A stretch of 9,018 bases of DNA from Betaproteobacteria bacterium (GCA_011391185.1 JAABRB010000124.1:1-9018); one strand, 5' to 3'; numbered from the stretch's first letter, positions 1 through 8,046 are shown. Notes: generated by a model not told the origin, from the letters alone. A program made the numbers and translations.

Positions 1-1644
<1,644 letters not shown>

Positions 1645-1650
1645 GCCGCC

Positions 1651-2952
1651 ATGTCGGATTCCGTCGTGAAGAGCTTTGCCGCCGCGCTGGTGCCGGGGGC
1701 CGGCGCACTGCCCACCGGACCCAACGCGTGGCTCAACCGGCTGCGCGCTGATGCCCTCGAGCGGGCGAATGTGCTCGCGGTTCCATCGACCCGCGACGAG
1801 GACTGGCGCTTCACCGACCTCGCGCCGCTCTACAAGACCGCGTACCAGCCGGCCGACGCGCCGGGAAAGTTGCCGCGCGAGGCGATCGAGCGCCTGCTCG
1901 TGCCCGAGGCGGGCAACCGTCTCGTGTACGTGGACGGTCATTTCGTGCCGGAGTTTTCGGCAACCGGCGCCGACGGCCTGTCGGTGAGCACCGTCGCGGA
2001 CAGCGTACGCGGCGCGGCGGGCATCGCGGAGGCCCATCTGGCGCGGCACGTCGGCTTCGAGAGCGACCCCTTCGCCGCGGTGAACACGGCGCATCTGCAG
2101 CACGGCGCCGTGATTGCAGCGCCGCGCGGTCACCGGGCGGAGCGGCCAGTCCACGTACTCTTCATAAGCACCCGGCCCGACTGCGCGAGCTATCCGCGCG
2201 TGCTGGTCGTCGCCGACTCGGGCGCCGAGCTGACGTTCATCGAGGACCACGTGAGCCTCACCGACGGCGCTTACCTCGTCAACGGCGTGACGGAGGTCTC
2301 GGTAGGCGAGAACGCCGGCGTGCGACACGTGAGGGTCCAGCGCGAGAGTGACCAGGCGTTTCACATTGCGACGTGCGGCGTGACGCTCGCGCGGGACGCG
2401 CGGTACGTATCCCAGAGCGTCTCGCTCGGCGGCCGCATCTCGCGGCTGAACCACAACCTGCACCAGGCCGGCGAGGGAACCGACTGCGAACTCGACGGCC
2501 TGGCCCTCATTGCCGGTCGGCAGCTCGCAGACACCCACAGCGCGATCGACCATGCGCAGCCGAACGGACGCAGCCGCCAGCGCCACAAGTGCATCGTGGA
2601 CGGCGCCGCGCACGCCGTCTTCAACGGCCGCATCATCGTTCGCCGGGGCGCGCAACGCACGGATTCGGCCCAGTCGAGTCGCAACCTGCTGCTCACCGGC
2701 AAGGCGCACATCGACACCAAGCCGCAGCTCGAGATCCTGGCCGACGACGTGAAGTGCGCGCATGGTGCCACGGTCGGTCAGCTCGATCCCGACCACATCT
2801 TCTATCTGCGCAGCCGTGGCCTGAGCGAGGCCGCCGCGCGGAATCTGCTGACCTACGCGTTCGCAGCGGAGATCGTCGACCGCATACCGGTGGCCTCGCT
2901 GCGCGAGCGGCTGGAGGACCTGGTGACGCAGCGAACGCAGGCCCGGACCTGA
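1651..2952 (+). CDS. sufD: SufD, Fe-S cluster scaffold subunit
   Basis: SufD (433 aa) is the SufB paralogue that completes the SufBC2D scaffold and is required for iron acquisition during cluster assembly in characterised systems. The N-terminal third is variable, as is usual, but has the RDEDWRFTDLAPLY motif typical of the family (about residues 48-61). The conserved core follows from about residue 160, with SLGGRISRLNHNL and RQRHKCIVDGAAHAVFNGRI. The C-terminal KCAHGATVGQLDPD motif contains His371, the probable counterpart of E. coli SufD His360, followed by FYLRSRGLSEAAARNLL. There is no obvious Shine-Dalgarno site before the ATG, which lies 6 bases after the sufC stop, so translation may depend on coupling to sufC. 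Length and motifs are normal. A long open frame on the opposite strand here is a by-product of GC-rich codon use. Confidence 0.96.
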   Translation: MSDSVVKSFAAALVPGAGALPTGPNAWLNRLRADALERANVLAVPSTRDEDWRFTDLAPLYKTAYQPADAPGKLPREAIERLLVPEAGNRLVYVDGHFVPEFSATGADGLSVSTVADSVRGAAGIAEAHLARHVGFESDPFAAVNTAHLQHGAVIAAPRGHRAERPVHVLFISTRPDCASYPRVLVVADSGAELTFIEDHVSLTDGAYLVNGVTEVSVGENAGVRHVRVQRESDQAFHIATCGVTLARDARYVSQSVSLGGRISRLNHNLHQAGEGTDCELDGLALIAGRQLADTHSAIDHAQPNGRSRQRHKCIVDGAAHAVFNGRIIVRRGAQRTDSAQSSRNLLLTGKAHIDTKPQLEILADDVKCAHGATVGQLDPDHIFYLRSRGLSEAAARNLLTYAFAAEIVDRIPVASLRERLEDLVTQRTQART

Positions 2953-2956
2953 CGCG

Positions 2957-4222
2957 ATGAGCGCCCGCCCGATTGAGGCGATTGCAGGCGTCCCCGCCGC
3001 GCCGCTCGACGTCGAGCGGATCCGGGCCGACTTTCCGATCCTCTCCGAGGTGCGCGTGAACGGCAAGCCGCTCGCGTATCTCGACAACGGGGCGTCCTCG
3101 CAGATGCCGCGGCAGGTGATCGACCGGCTGGTCTGCTATCAGACGCGCGAGCACTCCAACATCCATCGCGGCGTGCACTACCTTTCGGCCACCGCAACCT
3201 CGGCCTTCGAGGCCGCGCGTGTCACGGTGCAGCGCTACCTGAACGCCCGGGAAGACCGTGAGATCGTGATCACGTCGAACGTCACCGACTCGATCAATCT
3301 CGTCGCGCACGGATACGGACGTGCTTTCATCGGTGCGGGCGACGAGATCATCATCACCCATCTCGAGCACCACGCGAACATCGTGCCGTGGCAGATGCTC
3401 TGCGAGGAGAAGGGCGCGAAGCTGCGCGTCGCGCCGATCAACGACGCGGGCGAAGTGATCATGGAAGAGTTCGAGAAGCTCTTCGGTCCGCGCACCCGAT
3501 TCGTCTCGGTTACCCACGTCTCGAACGCGCTCGGCACCATCAACCCGGTGCGCGAGATGATCGAGATCGCGCACCGCCACGGCGTCCCGATCATGATCGA
3601 CGGCGCCCAGGCGGTGCAGCACATGGCGGTCGACGTGCAGGCGCTCGACTGCGACTTCTACGCGTTCACCGGCCACAAGATCTTCGGCCCGACCGGTGTC
3701 GGCGTTCTCTACGGCAAGGCGGCGCTGCTGGAGAAGATGCGGCCGTTCCGCGGCGGCGGCGAGATGATTCTCTCGGTCACGTTCGAGAAGACGACCTACA
3801 ACGCGATTCCCCACAAGTTCGAGGCGGGCACGCCGCCGATCGCGCAGGCGATCGCGCTCGCGACCGCGCTCGATTACGTCAATGGCGTGGGGCTCGAGCG
3901 GATCGCCGCGTACGAGGGCGAGCTGCTGCGCTACGCAACCGAGTCCCTGCGCGCGGTGCCGAGCGTGCGCATCATCGGTACGGCGAAGGACAAGGCATCG
4001 GTGCTTTCGTTCAACGTCGGCGACGTTCACCCGCACGACGTCGGCTCGCTCCTGAACGACGACGGCGTGGCGGTGCGCACCGGCCACCACTGTGCTCAGC
4101 CCGTCATGGACCGCTTCGGCGTGGCCGCCACGGCGCGCGCCTCCTTTGCGTTCTACAACACGCTCGCGGAGGTCGATCAGCTCGTCGCGTCGGTCCGACG
4201 CGTGCAGAAGCTGTTTGCCTGA
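2957..4222 (+). CDS. sufS: SufS, group II cysteine desulfurase
   Basis: SufS (421 aa) is a PLP enzyme that converts L-cysteine to alanine and holds the released sulfur as a persulfide on an active-site cysteine, feeding the SUF scaffold. The PLP-binding lysine is Lys241 in FTGHKIFGPTGVG, the catalytic cysteine is Cys379 in VRTGHHCAQP, and the cofactor-stacking histidine is probably His138 in LEHHANIVPW. These three are each offset by exactly +15 from E. coli SufS (His123, Lys226, Cys364 as I recall them), so the extra length is an N-terminal leader and the core is colinear. The group II assignment rests on the short RTGHHC catalytic loop, unlike the longer IscS loop. The ATG lies 4 bases after the sufD stop without a clear ribosome site. 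The nearby partner for sulfur transfer is a SufU-type protein; no SufE gene is visible. Confidence 0.97.
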   Translation: MSARPIEAIAGVPAAPLDVERIRADFPILSEVRVNGKPLAYLDNGASSQMPRQVIDRLVCYQTREHSNIHRGVHYLSATATSAFEAARVTVQRYLNAREDREIVITSNVTDSINLVAHGYGRAFIGAGDEIIITHLEHHANIVPWQMLCEEKGAKLRVAPINDAGEVIMEEFEKLFGPRTRFVSVTHVSNALGTINPVREMIEIAHRHGVPIMIDGAQAVQHMAVDVQALDCDFYAFTGHKIFGPTGVGVLYGKAALLEKMRPFRGGGEMILSVTFEKTTYNAIPHKFEAGTPPIAQAIALATALDYVNGVGLERIAAYEGELLRYATESLRAVPSVRIIGTAKDKASVLSFNVGDVHPHDVGSLLNDDGVAVRTGHHCAQPVMDRFGVAATARASFAFYNTLAEVDQLVASVRRVQKLFA

Positions 4223-4233
4223 TATCGAATGTC

Positions 4234-4707
4234 ATGGACAGCACCCAGCTCTACCAGGAGATCATCCTCGACCACAACAAGAAGCCCCGCAACTGGGGCA
4301 AGGTCGAGGGCTGCACGCACCAGAGCGAGGGACTCAACCCGCTGTGCGGGGATCACATCTGGGTGACGCTGAAAGTCGTCGAAGATGCGATCGAGAGCGC
4401 CGCCTTCGAAGGGACGAGCTGCGCAATCTGCAAGGCATCGGCCTCGATGATGACAGCCGCCGTAAAAGGCAAGAAGCTCGCGGAAGCCGAGGCGCTCGTG
4501 CAGGAGTTTCGTGAAATGGCCACGGGAAAACTGGATATCGCCGCGGGCACGCACCACCTCGGGCGGCTCACCGTTTTCGCCGGCGTCAAGCATCTCCCGT
4601 CGCGCGTGAAGTGCGCAATCCTGCCCTGGCACACGCTGCACGCCGCGTTTGCCCAGGAAGCGACCATCTCGACCGAAGGCGAGCACGACCCGTTTACGAA
4701 CGCCTGA
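4234..4707 (+). CDS. sufU: SufU-type NifU/IscU-fold sulfur relay protein
   Basis: The product (157 aa) is a SUF-system NifU-like protein. In Firmicutes SufU is a zinc-bound sulfurtransferase that takes persulfide from SufS; some authors once considered it a scaffold. Likely metal or active-site residues are Cys38 and Asp40 in NPLCGD, Cys63 in GTSCAICKASASMM, and Cys127 in KCAILPWHTL. The segment around residues 98-117 (GKLDIAAG to TVFAG) before the last cysteine block is the insertion that separates SufU from IscU, and the IscU LPPVK motif is absent. Position 66 carries an extra cysteine, giving CxxC. The start is the ATG 11 bases after the sufS stop: it gives the family N-terminus LYQEIILDHNKKPRN. 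The ATG at 4229 is out of frame with this gene. I infer that this protein replaces SufE as the SufS partner. Confidence 0.94.
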   Translation: MDSTQLYQEIILDHNKKPRNWGKVEGCTHQSEGLNPLCGDHIWVTLKVVEDAIESAAFEGTSCAICKASASMMTAAVKGKKLAEAEALVQEFREMATGKLDIAAGTHHLGRLTVFAGVKHLPSRVKCAILPWHTLHAAFAQEATISTEGEHDPFTNA

Positions 4708-4712
4708 ACATC

Positions 4713-5291
4713 ATGCCCAAGATTGCTGAAATCGAACCGACTCCCAATCCGAACGCGCGCAAATTCGTGCTGCGCGAGCCGCTGACCTATGGCGTCTCGC
4801 GATCCTACGAGAGCACCGATGCCGCGAAAGGTGACCCGCTGGCCGAAGCCCTGTTCGCGATCCCGCATGTGACGAGCGTTTTTTACGTGGACATGTGGAT
4901 CACGGTGACCCAGGACGGCGATGCGGACTGGAACGAGCTCGCGCGCCAGGTCGCTGTGCCCATACGCGAGGCGCCGACCGCATCCGAACGCACGGCCGAG
5001 TTCCTTGCGAACGACGCCAGCCCCCTCGCCAAGGTGACGCCGGTGGACGAGCTGTCCGCCGAGGACGCGCAGAAGCTCGAGACGATCGAGATGGTGCTCG
5101 ACCAGCAGGTGCGGCCTTACCTGCGCAACGATGGCGGCGACGTGCACATCCTCGGTCTCGACGGCAATCAGCTGAAACTGCACTACCAGGGCGCGTGCGG
5201 CAGTTGTCCGAGCGCGTTTTCGGGGACGCTGTCGGCGATCGAATACATGGTCCGCGAGATCGATCCCGAGCTCCAGGTCGTACCGGTATGA
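4713..5291 (+). CDS. nfu: Nfu-type Fe-S carrier (Nfu_N plus NifU C-terminal domain)
   Basis: This 192-aa protein has two domains. Residues ~8-88 match the Nfu/NifU N-terminal scaffold domain, with the hallmark EPTPNPNARKFVL and a VFYVDMWITVT strand. A ~30-residue linker follows, and residues ~119-190 form the NifU C-terminal domain with DGGDVHILGLDG and the cluster-binding pair Cys162/Cys165 in ACGSCPSAF. Proteins of this architecture, which include mitochondrial NFU1, bind a [4Fe-4S] cluster, often bridging two subunits, and hand it to client enzymes. No A-type carrier (SufA/ErpA) is seen in the window, so this is the likely downstream carrier of the operon. The ATG at 4713 lies 5 bases after the sufU stop and starts the conserved N-terminus; upstream in-frame sequence is out-of-frame sufU. 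The stop overlaps the next gene's start. Confidence 0.92.
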   Translation: MPKIAEIEPTPNPNARKFVLREPLTYGVSRSYESTDAAKGDPLAEALFAIPHVTSVFYVDMWITVTQDGDADWNELARQVAVPIREAPTASERTAEFLANDASPLAKVTPVDELSAEDAQKLETIEMVLDQQVRPYLRNDGGDVHILGLDGNQLKLHYQGACGSCPSAFSGTLSAIEYMVREIDPELQVVPV

Positions 5292-5608
5292 GTGACTGGG
5301 TGTCGGTGTGCCCGGCCGCGGATCTCGGGCCGGGCGAGCATCGCGTCGCGGACGTCGATGGCACGCAGGTAGCCGTCTTCAATCTCGACGGCGCGTACCA
5401 CGCCATCGAAGACCTCTGCACGCACGACGGTGGGCAGCTCACCGGCGGCAGTGTGGAGGGTGCCGAGATCGTCTGCCCGCGCCACGGCGCGCGATTCTGC
5501 ATCCGCACCGGGGCGGCGCTGACCGCGCCGGCTTACGAGCCGACCGCCGCGTTGCCCGTGCGCATCGCGGACGGCGTCATCGAGGTGCGGGATGACCGCT
5601 GGGATTGA
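5288..5608 (+). CDS. Small Rieske [2Fe-2S] ferredoxin
   Basis: The product (106 aa) is a single-domain, soluble Rieske protein. Its cluster ligands are Cys44 and His46 in CTHDGG, and Cys63 and His66 in CPRHGARFC. The size and loop sequences match the ferredoxin components of Rieske non-haem iron oxygenases and NirD-like proteins, not the membrane-anchored Rieske of complex III, which has a longer domain and a transmembrane anchor. There is no signal peptide. The ATGA overlap with nfu places it in the suf transcript. No oxygenase or ferredoxin reductase gene is adjacent, so a dioxygenase role is unsupported here. It may supply electrons for cluster assembly or simply be a client; the sequence does not decide. 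The stop is 9 bases from the end of a convergent gene. Confidence 0.93.
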   Translation: MSDWVSVCPAADLGPGEHRVADVDGTQVAVFNLDGAYHAIEDLCTHDGGQLTGGSVEGAEIVCPRHGARFCIRTGAALTAPAYEPTAALPVRIADGVIEVRDDRWD

Positions 5609-5612
5609 TCCC
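5601..5612. other. Short palindrome at the convergent gene junction
   Basis: GGGAT-TG-ATCCC is a perfect 5-bp inverted repeat covering the Rieske stop codon. It has a two-base loop and no T-run on either strand, so it is not a convincing intrinsic terminator. No better terminator is visible between the suf operon and the convergent gene. Confidence 0.25.
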
Positions 5613-5617
5613 TCGAG

Positions 5618-6085
5618 CTAGATCGTCCATTCGTGGCCGCAGCGCTTGCATTGCACGCGCATCCACGCGGCATCCGCATCGTCGGCCTTGCTGACGCCTC
5701 GTTCGTCGTAGACGGGGTGCGCGATACGGCTCGCGTCGGTCACCCTGAGTATTCCGTATACACCGCACTTGGCGCAGGTGGCCTTGTCCGCGAGCCGCTG
5801 CGCTCTCATCAACATCGCGATATAGCGGTTGAAGGCCAGCACGGCGGCCAGCCCGCCCGCCGCCCCGCCGATCAGCAGGACGATCCCACGCGCCACGTCT
5901 TCGCGGCGACTGAACCCCTCGACGCAAGCCAGGACCAGCAATACGCAGAGTATGCTGGCGACCAGGTAGAGGTGACTCTCGAGGAGCTGGCGTTCGTACC
6001 AGCTCCGGAATCCGCGCTTGCTGACCTGTTGCGCAAGCTGCATGGCCGCCTCGTCAAGGTAGACGCATTCGATTGTACGCGCCAT
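5618..6085 (-). CDS. Membrane protein: YggX-like N-terminus, two hydrophobic segments, C-terminal zinc ribbon
   Basis: I do not recognise this as a named family. Read from the ATG at 6083-6085 it is 155 aa. Residues 1-35 begin MARTIECVYLDEAA and include SKRGFRSWYERQ. By eye these resemble E. coli YggX (MSRTIFCTFLQREA, then SKEAWAQWQHKQ) with a deletion of ~18 residues between the two blocks. YggX Cys7, reported as essential, has a match at Cys7. Hydrophobic segments at ~39-57 and ~66-85 look like two membrane helices. Residues 104-153 form a probable zinc ribbon with CAKCG and CKRCGHEW (Cys104, 107, 146, 149). An in-frame ATG at 6152-6154 would add 23 residues. I prefer the inner start because it restores the YggX-like beginning and has GGGGG a few bases upstream. 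A link to iron or Fe-S homeostasis is inference from this resemblance and the suf neighbour. Confidence 0.75.
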   Translation of the reverse strand: MARTIECVYLDEAAMQLAQQVSKRGFRSWYERQLLESHLYLVASILCVLLVLACVEGFSRREDVARGIVLLIGGAAGGLAAVLAFNRYIAMLMRAQRLADKATCAKCGVYGILRVTDASRIAHPVYDERGVSKADDADAAWMRVQCKRCGHEWTI

Positions 6086-6201
6086 CCCGGACCCCCGGAT
6101 GCGGGCCGGGCGGTCCAGGTCGTGAGCGATTCCGCAAAGGATCGGCGCCGGCATGCGCGACCGGGTGGCGCGGACCGGCGGGAAGCGCTAGATTCGGTGT
6201 C

Positions 6202-6218
6202 GACCTCACAGCGAGGTC
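6202..6218 (+). promoter_or_regulatory. Hairpin covering the likely ribosome-binding site of the phosphoesterase gene
   Basis: GACCTC-ACAGC-GAGGTC is a perfect 6-bp inverted repeat with a 5-base loop. Its 3' arm contains GAGGT (6213-6217), the best Shine-Dalgarno candidate for the ATG at 6229. It could mask the ribosome site in the mRNA or be an operator half-site pair in DNA; chance is also possible. It lies in the 143-bp divergent region, where I found no convincing -35/-10 pair. Confidence 0.35.
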
Positions 6219-6228
6219 CGCTTGCACG

Positions 6229-7011
6229 ATGCGCCTTCACGTTCTTTCCGACCTCCATCTCGAAGTGGCGCCCTTCGTGCCTCAGCGCGCGAAGGCCGAT
6301 ACCGTGGTGGTGGCCGGCGACGTCGAGGCGGGTGCTGCGAGCCTGGAATGGCTGCGGCGCGGCTTCCCTCACGCGCGGATCGTGTTCGTGCCGGGAAACC
6401 ATGAGTACTATGCAGGCGAGTTTCACGCGTGCCGTGAGGCGATGCTGCGGGCCGGCGACGCGCTCGATATCAATGTTCTCGACGACTCCACGCTGGACCT
6501 CGAAGGCGTGCGCTTCATCGGGGCGACGCTCTGGACGGACCTCCTGCTCTATGGGCCGGAGGGGCGTCGCGCGCTGCTCGCGCGGGGCCTGGAATCACTC
6601 GTCGAGTACCATACGATCCGCGTCGGCGCGGAGCGCTTCACGCCCGATCATTCAGTCGCCTTTCATCGGGCGAGCCGGGCTTTTCTCGAGCGCGAGCTCG
6701 CCCGGCCGTTCGCCGGAACGAAGGTGGTGGTCACCCATCATGGCCCTCACCCGGGCAGCATTCATCCGCGATACGCGGGCAGCGTCGTGAATCCGTCGTT
6801 CATCTCCGACCTGTCTGCGCTCATGGGCGGCGCGGCGTTGTGGATCCATGGCCACACTCATGGAGGATCGGACTACGTCGTCGCCGGGACGCGCGTCGTC
6901 GCGAATCCGCGCGGGTATGCGGGCCGCCATCCCGTGAGCGGCAAATTGCATGGGACCCCGGAACATCCGGAAAACGCGGAATTCGATCCGCTGCTCGTGG
7001 TCGAAGCATAG
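6229..7011 (+). CDS. Calcineurin-like metallophosphoesterase
   Basis: The product (260 aa) is a cytoplasmic metal-dependent phosphoesterase of the calcineurin-like superfamily. The ordered motifs are complete: Asp8 and His10 in SDLHLE, Asp31 in AGDVE, Asn57 and His58 in PGNHEYY, His170 in VTHHGPHP, and His209 and His211 in IHGHTHGG. Together these would hold a dinuclear metal centre. The substrate cannot be told from sequence; members of this superfamily act on proteins, nucleotides, cyclic nucleotides or phospholipids. The ATG at 6229 is chosen because the catalytic SDLH strand follows at once, as usual for the family. The in-frame extension upstream to 6073 would add 52 low-complexity residues overlapping the divergent gene. 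There is no signal peptide or membrane segment. A GC-rich hairpin with a short T-run follows the stop. Confidence 0.92.
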   Translation: MRLHVLSDLHLEVAPFVPQRAKADTVVVAGDVEAGAASLEWLRRGFPHARIVFVPGNHEYYAGEFHACREAMLRAGDALDINVLDDSTLDLEGVRFIGATLWTDLLLYGPEGRRALLARGLESLVEYHTIRVGAERFTPDHSVAFHRASRAFLERELARPFAGTKVVVTHHGPHPGSIHPRYAGSVVNPSFISDLSALMGGAALWIHGHTHGGSDYVVAGTRVVANPRGYAGRHPVSGKLHGTPEHPENAEFDPLLVVEA

Positions 7012-7036
7012 CCCGCGCCGGCGCGCCGGGCCTTTT
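7011..7036 (+). terminator. Candidate intrinsic terminator or attenuator after the phosphoesterase gene
   Basis: GCCCG (7011-7015) pairs with CGGGC (7027-7031), and CGC (7016-7018) with GCG (7023-7025), leaving one bulged C and a 4-base loop. TTTT follows at 7033-7036 after one intervening C. The stem is GC-rich but the T-run is short. The next gene starts only 26 bases beyond, so read-through or attenuation is as likely as full termination. Confidence 0.4.
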
Positions 7037-7051
7037 CGACGGTGTGCAAAC

Positions 7052-7057
7052 GGGAGA
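7052..7057 (+). promoter_or_regulatory. Shine-Dalgarno site for the propeller gene
   Basis: GGGAGA lies 5 bases before the ATG at 7063. It supports that start over the in-frame GTG at 7042, which would place seven extra residues before the signal peptide. Confidence 0.6.
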
Positions 7058-7062
7058 CTCAG

Positions 7063-8046
7063 ATGCGAACGGTTGTGGCGATCCTGCTGGTCGTGGCAAG
7101 CGGCACGGCGCTCGCCGGAGGCTCGAACTACGGCGTCACGCCCGGTACCCGGAACATCGCGGGCAAGGTTTCCGAGTGGCAGGTGCCGACGCCCGAGTTC
7201 GCGCGCGATCCGGCGCCCGGTCCGGACGGCAACATCTACATCGCCGTCATGAACGGCAACAAGATCGCCCGCTTCGACCCGAAGACGCGGACGTTCAAGG
7301 AGTGGGATCTGCCGAGCGGTGCCCATCCGCACGGCCTCGTGGTGGCCCCCGACGGGGTCGTCTTCTACACGGGCAACCGCAACGGGACCATCGGGGAGCT
7401 CGATCCGAAAACCGGAGCGATCCGAAGCCACAAGACGCCATCGGGCGGCGGCGGCCCGCACACGATCGTCCTCAGTGACGCAGGCACGCTCTGGTTCACC
7501 GAGCAGAGCGGTGGCAAGCTCGGACGCCTCGACCGGGCATCCGGGCGGATCACGGAATATCCGATGCCGGGCGGCCCCTATGGCCTGGCGGTCGACAAGC
7601 AGGGCAACGTCTGGGTCTGCCGGATGGGCGCGGACAAGCTCGGGAAGCTCGATCCGAAGACCGGCGTCATCACCGAGCTCTCGACGGGATTCGGCTCGCG
7701 ACCGCGCCGCATCGCGACCGCGCCCGACGGCACGCTGTGGGTCGCGCTCTACGGCAACGGCAAGCTCGTGCAAGTCGACCCGGTTGCCAACAAGGTCGTT
7801 CGCGAGCTCGAGATGCCCGCCGGTTCGAACGGCGGGCCCTACGCGGTGACGGTGGACGGCGCAGGCCGGGTGTGGGTCAACGAGATTCATACCGACACCG
7901 TCGCGATGCTCGATCCCAAGTCCGGCCGGTTCCGCGTGATCAATCTGCCATCGGCGAACGCCGGCATCCGCAAGGCGATCATCGATGCCGAAGGGCGTTA
8001 CTGGTACATGGCCAGCCACATCGGAAAAATCGGCGTCATCGAGTGA
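7063..8046 (+). CDS. Secreted seven-bladed beta-propeller, Vgb/streptogramin-lyase-like
   Basis: The precursor is 327 aa. Residues 1-18 form a signal peptide with a hydrophobic core (VVAILLVVASGTALA) and a likely cleavage after ALA, so the protein should be periplasmic or exported. The rest is about seven ~42-residue repeats, each of the form P-x-G-[LIV]-x-[VA]-x-x-x-G-x-[LIV]-[WYF] ... G-[KT]-[LI]-G-x-[LF]-D-P-K-[TS]-G, giving the seven-bladed propeller of virginiamycin B lyase-like proteins. Vgb itself linearises streptogramin B antibiotics, but it is cytoplasmic. The WVNEIH segment has an acidic-x-histidine pair (Glu274, His276) that could correspond to Vgb Glu268/His270; I cannot align them without a tool. 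Family resemblance alone does not justify calling it a resistance enzyme. The phosphoesterase gene is 51 bases upstream with no evident functional link, and a strong terminator follows. Confidence 0.9.
   Translation: MRTVVAILLVVASGTALAGGSNYGVTPGTRNIAGKVSEWQVPTPEFARDPAPGPDGNIYIAVMNGNKIARFDPKTRTFKEWDLPSGAHPHGLVVAPDGVVFYTGNRNGTIGELDPKTGAIRSHKTPSGGGGPHTIVLSDAGTLWFTEQSGGKLGRLDRASGRITEYPMPGGPYGLAVDKQGNVWVCRMGADKLGKLDPKTGVITELSTGFGSRPRRIATAPDGTLWVALYGNGKLVQVDPVANKVVRELEMPAGSNGGPYAVTVDGAGRVWVNEIHTDTVAMLDPKSGRFRVINLPSANAGIRKAIIDAEGRYWYMASHIGKIGVIE

Noticed and set aside
3388..4707. 439-codon plus-strand frame starting inside sufS
   Set aside because: Only the part from 4234 is a real gene (sufU); the upstream part is out-of-frame sufS rich in Arg and Ala, not a fusion.
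6166..6194. Possible sigma70 promoter (TGGCGC, 17 bases, TAGATT) before the phosphoesterase gene
   Set aside because: The -35 matches the consensus at only two positions and the -10 at four; this is no better than chance in this region.
5633..6790. 385-codon plus-strand frame opposite the membrane protein gene and overlapping the phosphoesterase
   Set aside because: The minus-strand reading has transmembrane segments, a zinc ribbon and a YggX-like start. The plus-strand reading shows no domain and conflicts with the phosphoesterase frame.
6652..8019. 455-codon minus-strand frame opposite the propeller gene
   Set aside because: It is antisense to a protein with a signal peptide and clear repeats; no motif was seen in the antisense product.
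7063..8046. Antibiotic resistance gene (virginiamycin B lyase)
   Set aside because: The family fold matches, but the protein is exported and its catalytic residues could not be confirmed by eye, so only a fold-level call is made.
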